Below, in pieces: positions 23,851 to 37,012 of a stretch of 64,000 bases of DNA. Within the stretch, counting starts at the first letter, position 1; every line of letters begins with the position of its first letter. The notes beneath the pieces are model-generated. The model did no database searches. It had not been told where the DNA came from and was given only the letters and a program-made list of their open reading frames with translations. The DNA is taken from positions 18,710,564 through 18,774,563 of the forward strand of contig JALGQZ010000009.1 in NCBI GenBank assembly GCA_023105745.1, read 5' to 3'. A program made the position numbers and the translations under genes. This stretch comes from Austropuccinia psidii. Lineage: Eukaryota > Basidiomycota > Pucciniomycetes > Pucciniales > Sphaerophragmiaceae.

Positions 23851-24960
23851 TCAGACATCCCATTTCATGCAAAGGTTTCCTAGGCCAAAGTTGAAAAGAT
23901 ACATCAAAAGAGATGGATAGTAATAAGAAATTGATATGTTGGAAAGCGTCATTTTTTTCTGTTTATTTCTTTCATTTTCATTGTGAATACTTTCTTGAAG
24001 CCCATAAGTCTTCTCTTTTTGGGTTATTTGATTCATACATATGAGGCTTTTAGCTCTTGAATATAGCTTGGAGTTGATTTGGAAAGAACAGCAAAAGTTA
24101 GTTATGGTGGGAAGTTGATCAAAAATAGGAGGTGGCTCAGTGGTCTGGTGCAAAGTTGTTAAAGTATTCCAGAGAAGCTCAATAATACCTTGTTTACAAG
24201 GGAAAATCCAAAAGTGGAGAGTATTCAGGAAATGAGAGGCCATAGACACAGGAGCAGATGGGAGATGGAATTGGTTGTATGGCAGATTTGTCAAAGAATG
24301 TGAAGAAACCATAAGTCCAAGTATTCATGTCCTTCTCATCTCGATGAACACAATTTTAAAAACATTGGTTGTTGTGATTACATTGGAGAAAGACCATAAA
24401 TTTTGGTGGAACTTTGGATTCCATTCACCTTCATGCCATTCAGGTAACTGGGATTCTTGCATTATGTCATTATTGTCATGGGGAGCAGACATAGAGAGAA
24501 TCTGGATGCGGGAGGAAACAAAATTTTCAAATCTAGAAAGGTTCATTCATTCTTCATTATCTGCCTCTAATTTTTCTTTATTTAACATGCTCTTTCTGGA
24601 ATAAACACCTAGTAAAAGGAGCAGAAAATTAACAAAAATACTTGAATAGAAATTTCTAAAGACTCACCTAAGGATTTGCCACTATCACTTCCACAGCAAA
24701 ATACAACTCCTTTCATATGACCATCAATAAGATAACTATTGGATTTGATATGAGGAAGATTTTGCGCTAATTTCTAAAGTGATATTATTAATTGATTCAA
24801 TGAGGTAAACATTGTAGAAGGATTATGAGATGGATAAAAGTGATAAATTAAGAGGGGCTTATGATTTTTTGAATTGAAAACTATTGAAGGACTTGAGGTT
24901 TCATTTCTAGAGGGTAATAAGAGTTTATTTTTTTGATTTGCCTTGGGATTAACTGGAACT
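23851..24960 (-). other. Unrecognised minus-strand coding remnant upstream of helicase copy 2
   Basis: Several minus-strand frames (24312-23851, 24546-24325 and a stretch near 24720-24650 reading DGHMKGVVFCCGSD) have protein-like composition with Trp, Cys and Pro. They include LPEWHEGEWNPKFHQNLWSF and NTLHFWIFPCKQGIIELLWN. They could be exons of one decayed gene of the giant MULE lying behind the helicase. The Gypsy insertion at 24965 would cut off its 5' part. I do not recognise a family. Confidence 0.3.
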
Positions 24961-24964
24961 GTAC

Positions 24965-26968
24965 TGTGAGCCTTTGAGATATGACCACATACCCAATAAG
25001 TTCACAAAAAAGACTCAGAATAATTATACCTTTAATATAATTATATTAAAATTACTTAGAATAATTATACATTAAGAATAATTACTTAAACATACAAAAA
25101 ATACCATAAATTGGTACAAAAATTGGTTTAACTTAAAAACCAATGAATCAACTTGTAAAATAAATTATACCATTGGATTCCCCATGGAAAAATACACATA
25201 TACCATTTTTATGGCATATCTGTAAAGTCAATATTTAAGGAATTATAAGGTATAATACCTTATAAAAACCATAAAACCTTATTTATCTTAAGAGCTAATG
25301 AAACAAAATGTAAAATAAATTGTACCAGTGGATTCCCCATGAAATTCCACACATAAAACAATTAATAAGATAATTTCCAATGTTAATACTTAAGGAATTA
25401 ACCTGAATATATGCACTTTTTTGGTCAACGCATATATTCAAGGATCATAGCTAATATCTTCTAAACTATACATGATAGAATGATGAACCAAAAATAAAGT
25501 TACCACGTAATTACTGTAAGAACACAGATATGAACTTTATTTTACAAATTATAAACAAGGTTAAAACCTATGATGAAATATTGATAAAAATCAACAGAGC
25601 TGTTGACCACTTTGTTGTGAAAGTGCTCCAAACTTAAAAAGAAGTATACAGTTGGATTCTACTAGTTCATTCGTGAAGAATGATGTAATTGTTATTATTA
25701 AATTCAGGGTATAACCCCCTGAAATCAAGGCTTGAAGTTTAAAATATTGAATTTCGACAGAAAAGATGAGTTACAAGACAAATCATCAAAATTAAAGTTT
25801 TGATGATTTAATGAAAAGCTCTTGGCAGCATAATGGGGTTATGCCAGGCTGTCAGAATTCACTCTCTGAATTGCTGTAGCGTGTAAATCTTAAAAGTTAT
25901 TGAGGATCAAAGTTTGAGCTTAATTTGAGCAGTTATGATCACACACTGTAACCTTAATTTAAGTTTAACAGTCTTAAGAGTGAGAAAATTGGTGAATACT
26001 ATTAGTTTATGATTAAAACTAATAAAATCCACAAAATTTGGGGTTCTGCCAAGCCTCTGATTTCATCAACTTTAGAGTTATAGTGATAACTCTAAATAAT
26101 GGTGTAACAATGATGTAATCATCTCCGAACCTTAAAATATTGATCAATTCCAGTGGATATGATCAGTACACGTCTACTAGAAGCCTGTTGGACTCTAGGA
26201 GGGAGGTATTTACTATAAATAGAGCTCTTTTTACTCTATTTTCCCCTCAGATGCATCAAAAACATTAAATCAATTAAATAAAAGGTAATTTCTTTATTCT
26301 TTATATATAAAACTCTTATATTATTAAAGACCAAAGACCATCTTAATATTAATCACTATTTTTGTGTGATTAAATCAATTCTTTAATTGTTTTTGTCATA
26401 AATCTCTCTATAAAACTCATTTCCACGTAAAATCAAGAAATTTAGTAAATTTTCTTTATTTTTATTGTAACTACAATTTGAAAAAGTTGTTTTATATTCT
26501 TTTGGCGTAAAATATCTCAAAATTATTATTTTAAGTGTTAAAAGTAGGTTATTTCATCTTATTATAATAATTTCTCTCTTATTATTACTCTTAATAATTC
26601 TTAATTAATATAAATAGTATTTATATTAATATATAACTTTAATATTGGTAATATTATTGTTATTAATTGTTTTTATTTATAAAAAACAGTTTTTTACGCC
26701 TTTATTATTTGTTGGTAACAATAATAAAGAGCTTTATAATATATTAATTATTTTATATTAATATATTATTTACAATATTATAATTTCATATAATATTAAT
26801 TATATTATTATATTTATTTAATAATATAATATTTTTACGCCATAATAATAATATTTCTTTATTATTATTATTATTTTAATCTTATTTATTTCAATTATAA
26901 GGACATTCAGAGTACAATAAGTAATAAATTAGTAATTTTTACTTATTGTTTCATAGTCAAACCTTACA
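24965..26968 (+). repeat. 5' LTR of the Gypsy element
   Basis: It runs from TGTGAGCCTTTGAG to CAAACCTTACA (2004 bp) with TG...CA ends. It matches 33616-35640 nearly base for base. A TATA-containing segment, ACTATAAATAGAGCTC, near 26211 is the likely core promoter. Confidence 0.93.
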
Positions 26969-26988
26969 TTTGGGGGCCTGGCTGTGAT
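26969..26988 (+). other. Candidate primer-binding site
   Basis: TTTGGGGGCCTGGCTGTGA starts directly after the LTR end. A TGG two bases inside the boundary is the usual start of a tRNA-complementary site. The same sequence follows the LTR at 53714 on the opposite strand. The matching tRNA was not identified. Confidence 0.45.
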
Positions 26989-27473
26989 ATTTACTTAAAA
27001 GACCTTTAAAAAGATTCTAATTGGGTTTATCCAATAATAAATTATATTTATAATCATAAAATTATATAATAATTTTATATTTTTTTGATTTTAAAAGCTA
27101 TTGAGGCATTTGGAAAGCAATTGTACTGTCTTACACGTGGTTTTTCACATCCTTAGACTTGCAAGAACTTTCTTTGAGTGACTCTAGTGATTAAAAAAGA
27201 TAATTTATAAATTAAAAATAGTTTTTATTATAATTTAATTTTATAAAGAATCATATTAATTTTTATTTTATTCCTTAAAAAATAAAAAATATAAAAAATA
27301 TTAAAAAAAAAATATTAAAAACCAATAAAAAAGTTATTTTTATTCCTTTTTATTCATTTCTTTATTTATTTCAAGTTTTTAAAGATATAAAAGCAATTTC
27401 TACGTGGAAAATTGCCATATCTTGCCAAAAATAACACTTCTTATAAAAAGACTTATATTTATTTGTCTTTTTT

Positions 27474-28393
27474 AGTGTTTGAAGATAACCCAACAGAAGG
27501 CAACCAAGCTACTGTTGAGAGGTTGGTGGAAGAAACTTGTCAAAGTTCTCTAACACCAGTTATCACCAAAAGAAAGAAAGCTAAGAAATTAGACTTTCCA
27601 GGACCCACCATTCAAGACTCTGAAGGTGAGCACCTCTTTTTAAATTGCCATAAAAGAATTTTATTCTAAAATACTTTTATTTTTTCTTATTCTTTAATTA
27701 TGACTACTAGAAGAGGTTCCCAATACTCCATCCAATCAGATGGAGCTGGACTCAGAGGTAGAACTGATCCCTCAAAAGGGAAAAGAAAGGGCAATATCCC
27801 CAGTGGAACAGAATCCACACAAGGAAGTGCCTTATCCCAAAGGAAAGTCCCAGAAATGCCCATGATATCTGAGCCTGAATTAGAACTAAGTATGAGTAAC
27901 TCAAACAGGTACAAATCACATTCAGAGGGCTCAAATAGACATCTACATGAGCCAGTACAAGCAGTATTGCACAGTGTACAAGGACAAAGATTGGGAAATG
28001 TTGCCTCAAATACACCAAGGAGTGATGAACTCCTGGCACATCCTGAAAAAGTTCCTCAAAGAGGAGGAGATAGTGAAATACTCCAATGGATGGAATCCAC
28101 TGTCATCCAAACCTCAAATCAAAAAAATCAAGGACTACCATGCCAAAAAGAGGGAGGCAACCAAGGAAGAAGCCCCAGTAGCTTCTACCAGCAAGCCCCA
28201 AGCCAACCCACTTCCCCAAGAAGGGAAGAAGAACAAGAAAAAGCATTGGAAGAAACCATATTCCCCAAGCTACAGAATCCCAAGAATCCAAAAGGATGCC
28301 ATGGACAATGTTTTCAACATGGCCAGAACCTTGATGGAATTCAAGGACAAGGAAGAGCAAAGAATGAGACAACCTCATTTCCTAAAGAAATAA
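27474..28393 (+). CDS. Gypsy ORF1, putative spliced gag-like protein in a second frame
   Basis: This frame is one base off the long gag-pol ORF. An exon from about 27474 (after TTTTTTAG) runs to 27626 and ends in IQDSEG at a GTGAGC donor. It can splice to 27711, giving [13 protein letters not shown] in frame. After a short non-open stretch, the frame reopens behind a CAG at about 27916. It reads [68 protein letters not shown] and stops at 28393. The minus-strand relative at 60774-61350 keeps the same blocks (GLNHFQLAAIKIYQSQYK, QGVMNSYLHIKSFL, GPVASTS, VFNMARNLMKF) and the same end point. The overlapping gag-pol frame is much less similar there. Function is unknown; a capsid or RNA-binding role is inferred from position. 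Confidence 0.55.
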
Positions 28394-31300
28394 CCTTGTC
28401 CAAAGATGTTGTAAATACTTTAACAGAAATTAAGAATAGTATATTACCTCTAAAAGAAATTAAAGATAGTTTATTATCACTACAAGAAATAAATAACAAT
28501 TTATCTTCTTTAACAAAAATTGTTGTGCAAAACAAGAAAGAAATTGACAACATTAAGTTTATTGTTGAAAATAATAAACCAAAGAATTTAATTGACAATA
28601 CTCAAGAATTAATACAAGGACAACAAGAATTGTATAAATACATAAAAGATATCAAAGACAAGACTTTGACAATCAATTATGATGTGAGTATTGACAATCT
28701 TACAGAAAAATTAAATAAATTAAGTATTTCTGTAGAAAAATTTGAAGAAAAGACTTCATCACACCAAACATTACTTTTGGACCATGTGGAAAAAAGTGAT
28801 GAAGCAAGAATGCATCTAAAAGATGATATTCAAAGTGAAATAAGGCTTATTACTGAAAAAATGGATAAAATTAATGAGGTTAATTTAAATATGCCAAAGT
28901 TATCAACACCATTTTCTCATATAAGAAGCCCTGTTGAAACAAAAGAGGAATTGTCAAATCCTTTCATAACAGACTTGAGTCACCAAGATAATAACCAAGT
29001 CTTAATGAAAGAAGCACCTCAATTAAAAGAATGGCCAACATTCACAGGAGAAGGTGAATATGACCACATGTCATTTATTAAAACAATTGACATGTTACAA
29101 GAAGACTATGCCATACCAGATGAATTAATCACTGCAAGATTACATTCACTGTTTGAGAAATCTGCAAAAAGATGGTATTATGGCATAAGACAAACAAATG
29201 GTAAAAATACCTGGTCTTGGTGGAAACAAGAAATAATCACCAAATGGGCAAATGATGCCTGGAGGTATAAAATAGAAAATGCATTTGAAAACTCTTTCTT
29301 TGACCCAGAGAAAGATAAACCTTTAACTTGGCTCTTGAAACAAGTTGAAAGGCTTAATGCACTTTACCCAGAAATGTCACAGAAAATGGTGCATATGAAA
29401 ATACTTAAAAAATGTGGAGGGGAACTAGAACATGCGCTAAGAAGCAGGTGTATAAAACCATGCTCCACAGAAGAGTATATAAATGCACTAGAAGATATAG
29501 TGACAAGAACAAAAATTGGCAGGACTTGGAAAAAATTGGACATTAAAAGCCCAAATAAACCATTTATCAAAAAGCATAAATCAAAAGAATCATTTAAGCC
29601 CAATACATCCAACAATAATGAGCAAATAAAATGCCATAAATGTGGAGGTATTGGACACTTAGCCAATAATTGCCTTAAAAAAGCAAAGATTAATGAAATT
29701 GTGGAAACAGAAAACCACAATGACAAAGAAGAGGAATCTGACTCTGAAAAAGAGACAGAAGAGTCAGAAAGCTCTGAAAGTGATGAAATCAATATAATTA
29801 ATGCACAAATTAATAATATTGATATAATTTATGAAGTACTGGATGTTAATTCAAACTTACCACAAGTTGGAACATCTGACACAAATCTGACAAACATACA
29901 AGATGCCAAAATGTATAGAACCAAACCTGCAAGAGGAATGGGATATACAGCTGGAAAATCAAGTATAAGTATTGTTATGGTTGATAACCAAGAAGGAAAG
30001 GTTAACTTGGATACAGGAGCATATTGCACTTGTGTTGGCAAAAGTTATTTAAAAACCATTGTCCCAGACTGGCAAGAAAAACTTATGCCAATACAAGGTG
30101 TCAAATTTAGTAGTGCAAGTGAGAGCATGAAGCCCCTTGGAATAATTGATTTAACACTAATTTTTCCTCATCCCTCACAATGTGTCAGAATTAAAGTAGA
30201 GTTTGTAGTAATGGACAACTGTACTAGTAATCATTTCATACTTGGGAATGACTACTTATCAATCTATGGTATAGATATCTCCAACCAAAAGGATAGATAT
30301 TTTACCAAAGGAGATAACAAAAGACAAAAGTTTGGATTCTTAAATAACAAAAAACAAATCACAGTTATTAAGAATGAAGAAAAAATTCCAGAAAAGGAAC
30401 TTTTTATATCTGAACAACTCAAAGAGGCAGAATTAAATCAAGAATTAACAGAAAAAATGAAAGAAAAATTGATTGACCTCTTATTTAAGTATAAAAATGC
30501 CTTTGCAACTGACAAAGAGCCACTAGGTGCCATAATTGGACATGAAGTGGATATAATTCTTAATGTAGAGAAAACTTACCCACCTTTATTAAGAAGACCT
30601 GCTTATCCAGCCAGTCCAAGGGCTAGAGAAGCCTTAGAGGTGCACATTAAAGAATTAATGGACCTTGGAGTATTAAGAAAGGTTGGACATAATGAACAAG
30701 TAGAAGTTACTACACCTGTCATTATAACTTGGCATAATGGAAAATCAAGGATGGTAGGAGACTTCAGAGCCCTGAATACCTATACCATTCCAGACAGATA
30801 TCCGATACCCAGAATCCATGAGACATTGACCCAATTTTCACAAGCTAAGTTCATCACAGCTATGGATGCTCTTAAGGGCTTTCATCAAAATGTCTTAACA
30901 GACAATGCCAAGAAACTACTAAGATTAATAGTTCATTGTGGAATTTTTGAATACTTAAGAATGCCATTTGGAATAAAAAATGCACCTTCCCATTATCAAA
31001 GAATGATGAATACCATATTCCCTGAAGAACTATCAGAAGGATGGTTGATTATCTATATTGATGATATCATAGTTTGCTCAGAAACTTGGGAAAATCACCT
31101 TACAAGACTAGAAAGGGTACTACAAAAAATAGTCCAAGTGAATATGAAAATTTCCTTGAAAAAGTGTCATTTTGCATATAGTGAATTAAAGGCACTAGGA
31201 CATGTAGTATCTGGCCTTAGTCTAGGCATAGACAAAAATAAAGTAGCAGCAGTACTACTTGAACCAATGCCTCAAACCAAAAAAGAAATGCAATCATTTC

Positions 31301-33497
31301 TAGGATTTGCTGGTTACTATAGACAGCATATAAAGGACTTTGCAAAGATTGCTAAATCCTTGTATAAGCTATGTGACCAACAAAAAGTCTATGAGATGAC
31401 AGAAGAAAGAGTCAAGGCATATGAAGAATTGAAAAATTCCTTAACAAATGCCCCATTTATTCTGATGCCAGATTGGAAACTACCCTTCGAACTGTACGTT
31501 GATGCTTGTGGAGAAGGACTAGGTGCTGCACTTCACCAAACACAAATTATCAATGATAAACAAGTGGAAGGACCAATTTGTTTCATTTCAAGGCAGATAA
31601 AGCCAACAGAAGCAAGGTATGGAGCAAGCCAAATGGAATGCTTATGCCTAGTGTGGGATTTAGAAAAACTGCATTATTATTTGGATGGCACAGTATTTGA
31701 TGTAATCACAGACTGTAATTCTGTGAAATCACTATTAAATATGAAGACTCCAAATAGACATATGCTGAGATGGCAAATTGCTATCCAAGAATATAGAGGA
31801 AATATGACTATTGTTCATAAATCTGGAAATATTCATAAAAATGCAGATGGTCTTAGCAGATGGGCTCTAGCAAATACCCCCGACAATCCAGCATGGGTAC
31901 CACAAGAAGAGCATCATATAGAAGGAATATGTGTTACAGACATTGGTACAGAATTCTTTAACCAAGTTAAAGAAAGCTATAAGACAGACAAAAATTGCCA
32001 TATCTTAAGCCAACTTCTAATGAAAGACTGCAAGGATCCATCACTTTCATCAAAACTAGATGAAATATGGAAAAAGGCATATGATGAAGGAAGATTCCAC
32101 CTCCTTGATGGAATCCTTTACCATAGAACAAAACACACATGTGTTATGGCCTTAACAGACAGAACACTAATAAACACTATTTTACATGAGTGTCATGATA
32201 GTGTTGCATCTGGACATCTCTCAGAAGATAGGACACTAGAGAGGGTGAAAACCTGCTCTTGGTGGCCAAATTGGAAGAAAGATGTTGCAGAGTACTGCCA
32301 AACCTGTGACAGATGTCAAAAGCCAACAGAGCCACAGGAAAGAAATTTGGAATGATGATCCAAATCCAAGAACCAAAATCCCCATGGGAAATAGTTCATA
32401 TGGATTGGGTAACAGCCTTACCTCCAGGAGGAGACAGGAGTTATAATGCATGCCTAGTCTTAGTTGACAGGTACAGTAAAACTCCCATGTTCTTACCATG
32501 TCATAAAGATGACACAGCTATGGATACAGCCATAATGATATGGAATAAAGTCATTAGCCACACAGGCTTATTCCAAAATATTATAAGTGACAGAGACCCA
32601 AAGTTCACTTCAGCATTATGGACAAATCTCCATAACTTGTTTGGGACAAAGTTATCATTCTCAACAGCTTATCATCCTCAAACTGATGGTCTGGCAGAAA
32701 GAATGATACAGACCCTAGAGGATATGATCAGAAGATTCTGTGCTTATGGGCTAGAATTCAAAGATTCTGATGGTTTTACCCATGATTGGTGTACACTAAT
32801 ACCAGCACTTGAACTGGCATATAAGACATCAATCCATTCTTCTACTGGCAAAACACCAGCAATGCTAGAGAAAGGTTGGAATCCAAGACTTCCTTATGAT
32901 ACCCTCAAAAAGGACTTAGTGGATATACATCCAACAGCAAGCAGTTTCAAGATAATGCTTGACAAAGCAAGACACCATGCAAACAGATGCATGCAAGATT
33001 CTTTTAAATATGCAAAAGAAAGATGGGATAAAAGTCATAAGCCACCTGATTTCAAAATATGAGACTTGGTTTTAGTATCAACCCTTAATTTCAATAACAT
33101 AAAAGGCCCAAAGAAATTGAAGGATTCCTTTGCAGGACCATTTATGATAAAAGCACTTCATGGACCCAATGCTGTGCAATTAGAACTCACAGGTGAACTA
33201 ATGAACAAACACCCAACTTTCCCTGTAGGTCTAATAAAACCTTACAGTTCAAGTGAAAAGGAGTTATTTCCACTAAGAAATAAACCCCCACTTGAAATTC
33301 CCCCCTTGGAAGAAGGAGAAGAAAAGAAAATAGTAAAAGTCCTTAAAGAAAGAAGGAAAAGAAATAAAAAAGAAAGGGAATACCTTGTAAGGTATAGAAA
33401 TTCAACTCAAGAAGATGAATGGCTACTTGAGAAGGATATAACAAATGCTGATAAGCTACTAAGAAGGTTCAGACATGAAAGAAAGCCTGAAAAATAG
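27700..33497 (+). pseudogene. Gypsy gag-pol polyprotein, one frameshift and one nonsense codon
   Basis: An open frame of 1551 codons (27700-32355) continues after a one-base loss near 32318 into 32313-33062. After a TGA at 33061-33063, where GDLVLVST would be expected, it continues into 33066-33497. Residues 1-230 overlap the alternative ORF1 and may not be the true product. Domains are coiled-coil-rich gag (~235-400), retroviral-gag-like region (~440-620), CCHC knuckle C645-C648-H653-C658, acidic linker, protease LDTGA (D771), reverse transcriptase with YIDD (Y1119-D1122), RNase H with YVDACGEG (D1268), and the integrase zinc region H-H-C-C (~1496-1545). The DDE residues follow in [20 protein letters not shown] and [13 protein letters not shown] chromodomain-like end contains REYLVRYRN and EDEWLLE, which suggests a chromovirus that targets chromatin. 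Only two lesions separate it from an open frame. Confidence 0.92.
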
Positions 33498-33615
33498 AAA
33501 AGTTAAGCATTATTGAGCTTCAAGACTAACAAAGTCTAATGAAGAGGTAAGACAGTGGATGATACCCTAATCACACATATCAGATTGTGGTACAATCTTT
33601 TTTGGTGGTAGGGAA
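33498..33615 (+). other. 3' untranslated segment and polypurine tract
   Basis: This is the short non-coding end of the internal region. TTGGTGGTAGGGAA immediately before the 3' LTR is the likely plus-strand primer for reverse transcription. It is only moderately pure in purines. Confidence 0.5.
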
Positions 33616-35640
33616 TGTGAGCCTTTGAGATATGACCACATACCCAATAAGGTCACAAAAAAGACTCAGAATAATTATACCTTTAATATAATTATATTAA
33701 AGTTACTTAGAATAATTATACATTAAGGATAATTACTTAAACATACAAAAAATACCATAAATTGGTACAAAAATTGATTTAACTTAAAAACCAATGAATC
33801 AACTTGTAAAATAAATTATACCATTGGATTCCCCATGGAAAAATACACATATACCATTTTTATGGCATATCTGTAAAGTCAATATTTAAGGAATTATAAG
33901 GTATAATACCTTATAAAAACCATAAAACCTTATTTATCTTAAGAACTAATGAAACAACATGTAAAATAAATTGTACCAGTGGATTCCCCATGAACATCCA
34001 CACATAAAACAATTGATAAGCTAATTTCCAATGTTAATACTTAAGGAATTAACCTGAATATATGCACTTTTTTGGTCAACGCATATATTCAAGGATCATA
34101 GCTAATATCTTCTAAACTATACATGATAGAATGATGAACCAAAAATAAACTTACCACGTAATTACTGTAAGAACACAGATATGAACTTGATTTTACAAAC
34201 TATAAACAAGGTTAAAACCTATGATGAAATATTGATAAAAATCAACAGAGCTGTTGACCACTTTGTTGTGAAAGTGCTCCAAACTTAAAAAAAGTATACA
34301 GTTGGATTCTACTAGTTCATTCGTGAAGAATGATGTAATTTTTATTATTAAATTCAGGGTATAACCCCCTGAAATCAAGGTTTGAAGTTTAAAATATTGA
34401 ATTTCGACAGAAAAGATGAGTTACAAGAAAAATCATCAAAATGAGAGTTTTGATGATGTAATGAAAAGCTCTTGGAAGCATAATAAGATTATGCCAGGCT
34501 GTCAGAATTCACTCTCTGAATTGCTGTAGCGTGTAAATATTGAAAGTTATTGAGGATCAAAGTTTGAGCTTAATTTGAGCAGTTATGATCACACACTGTA
34601 ACCTTAATTTAAGTTTAACAGTCTTAAGAGTGATAAAATTGGTGAATACTATTAGTTTATGATTAAAACTAATAAAATACACGAAATTTGGGGTTCTGCC
34701 AAGCCTCTGATGTCATCAACTTTAGAGCTATAGTGATAACTCTAAATAATGGTGTAATAATGATGTAATATGGTTTGATAATGATGTAATCATCTCCAAA
34801 CCTTAAAATATTGATCAATTCCAGTGGATATGATCAGTACACGTATACTAGAAGCCTGTTGGACAGGAGGAGGGAGGTATTTACTATAAATAGAGCTCTT
34901 TTTACTCTATTTTCCCCTCAGACGCATCAAAAACATTAAATCAATTAAATAAAAGGTAATTTCTTTATTCTTTATATATAAAACTCTTATATTATTAAAG
35001 AACAAAGACCATCTTAATATTAATCACTATTTTTTGTGTGATTAAATCAATTCTTTAATTGTTTTTGTCATAAATCTCTCTATAAAACTCATTTCCACGT
35101 AAAATCAAGAAATTTAGTAAATTTTCTTTATTTTTATTGTAACTACAATTTGAAAAAGTTGTTTTATATTCTTTTGGCGTAAAATATCTCAAAATTATTA
35201 TTTTAAGTGTTAAAAGTAGGTTATTTCATCTTATTATAATAATTTCTCTCTTATTATTACTCTTAATAATTCTTAATTAATATAAATAGTATTTATATTA
35301 ATATATAACTTTAATATTGGTAATATTATTGTTATTAATTGTTTTTATTTATAAAAAAAAGTTTTTTATGCCTTTATCATTTGTTGGTAACAATAATAAA
35401 GAGCTTTATAATATATTAATTATTTTATATTAATATATTATTTACAATATTATAATTTCATATAATATTAATTATATTATTATATTTATTTAATAATATA
35501 ATATTTTTACGCCATAATAATAATATTTCTTTATTATTATTATTATTTTAATCTTATTCATTTCAATTATAAGGACATTCAGAGTACAATAAGTAATAAA
35601 TTAGTAATTTTTACTTATTTTTTCATAGTCAAACCTTACA
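33616..35640 (+). repeat. 3' LTR of the Gypsy element
   Basis: This 2025-bp partner of 24965-26968 has the same TG...CA ends. A local duplication near 34755-34790 (TGATGTAAT-ATGGTTTGATAATGATGTAAT) accounts for most of the length difference. Confidence 0.93.
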
Positions 35641-35645
35641 TGTAC

Positions 35646-36060
35646 TGAATTGGCTTCTGCTTATTGATGCATGGTCCAAAATTTGGGTGAGTAATTTTTG
35701 TGCAATTTGAAATCTTCTATGTGAATGATTAAATGCTTTGTTGGAAATGAGTCATTTTTGGATAAGGGTTAATCATTTACAATTGGTCAAATAGTCCTTC
35801 CCATGAAATGATCCTCAGAGCTCAAAAATGACTAATCCTTTCTGTTTGTGTAGTGTAAGCTTGATTTACAAAGAGTTATTGGATGCAATAAGTCACTAAT
35901 TGATAAAGAAAAATCATTTACAACTGGTGAAATAGTCCTTCCCATCAAATGTTTTTCTTCATCATTAAGTGATGTCATACATTTTGGGAGTTTGATGTGT
36001 TTAGATGGTGAAATTTGACTCATTATGGGGCAAATGGCAAGCAGCAAAGTGTGAGCCTTT
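35646..36060. other. Giant-MULE interior with a ~40-bp direct repeat
   Basis: Sequence resuming after the Gypsy insertion. A segment reading AATCATTTACAA-TGGT followed by AAATAGTCCTTCCCAT occurs at about 35771-35812 and again at 35909-35950. No convincing gene is seen. Confidence 0.4.
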
Positions 36061-37012
36061 CCCCTGGAATGATTTTTATTAAAAAAATTAAAATAAGTAA
36101 ATAAATTTTTAAAGATAAAATTGAAATAAACAAATGAAATTTTTTAAAATAAATAAAAAATAAGTTTCCCCAGTGAGAAAAATAAATAAAAAATAAGTAA
36201 ATACAACATGAAATAATGCAACCAGATTAAATTACCAAAAATATAAAAAAATAAATAAAAATGAAAAAAATAAGAAATCACCTACAGAAATCAAATTAAA
36301 TGAAAAAAGAAACAAAATAAAATAAATAAAAATGAAAATGAATCCCAGTGATCAATTTCAATTAAAAAAAAAATAAAAATAAAATAAAAAATGATCTTTT
36401 TAAAAATAAAATAGCCACTAGAGATCAATTTGAATTAAAAAAGGAATATAAAAGTTATTTTTTTAGAAAAAGGTAACTGGGGCATTTACAGCCCCAGTGA
36501 CTAATTTAAAGTAACAAATATAAATCAAAATTACAATAAATAAAAATAAAAAAGATAATAGTCACTGCAGCCCCAGTGACTAATTTAAATTAAAAAATAG
36601 TTGCTGGGGCTCTTACAGCCCAAGGAACTAATTTGAATGAAAATAAAAAAAAAGAATTAAAATTCAAAAATCAAGAAAAATATAGAAATAATTGTTGCTA
36701 GGGTCTTACAGCCCCAGCAATTAAATTGATGAAAAAAAAACAAAAAAACACAAAAAATATTTTATTTTGAGAAAATCTAATTTAACTAAAAAGAAAAATT
36801 TAAAAGATAATTTTTTTAAAAAAAAACATTGTGTCTGGGGCTCTTATGGCCCCAGCAATTAAATTATTGAAAAAAAAAATAAAAAAAAAACAAATAATAT
36901 TTTTTTCAAAAAAATAAAAAATTTTGCTGAGGCTGTAAGAGCCCCAGCAATCTAATTAAATCAAAAAATTGAAAGATTGTTGCTGGGGCTCTTACAGCCC
37001 CAGCAATTAAAT
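36061..37012. repeat. A-rich tract with GC-rich hairpin array, left part
   Basis: From about 36460 a ~22-bp hairpin of the type GCTGGGGCT-CTTAC-AGCCCCAGC recurs in complete or half form near 36477, 36570, 36600, 36695, 36830, 36928 and 36980. The copies are separated by 50-130 bp of A-rich sequence, and several are followed by AATTAAAT. The array resumes at 41353 after the second MULE. Stems pair perfectly in the best copies. The A-rich strand asymmetry of 36061-36460 is extreme. Confidence 0.75.

Larger units (their letters stand above)
24965..35640 (+). mobile_element. Ty3/Gypsy LTR retrotransposon, nearly intact, TSD TGTAC
   Basis: This is a 10.7-kb element with LTRs at 24965-26968 and 33616-35640. 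The flanking 5-bp duplications are TGTAC at 24960-24964 and TGTAC at 35641-35645. It has a candidate primer-binding site right after the 5' LTR, a purine-rich tract right before the 3' LTR, and gag and pol in the order protease, reverse transcriptase, RNase H, integrase, as in Ty3/Gypsy. The two LTRs differ at only scattered positions plus a ~20-bp duplication near 34765, so the insertion is fairly recent. It is defective through one frameshift and one nonsense codon in pol. It is nested in the giant MULE. Confidence 0.93.

Noticed and set aside
24965..35640. Possible envelope gene downstream of pol
   Set aside because: The sequence after integrase is a chromodomain-like tail followed by a short non-coding segment and the LTR; there is no room for another ORF.
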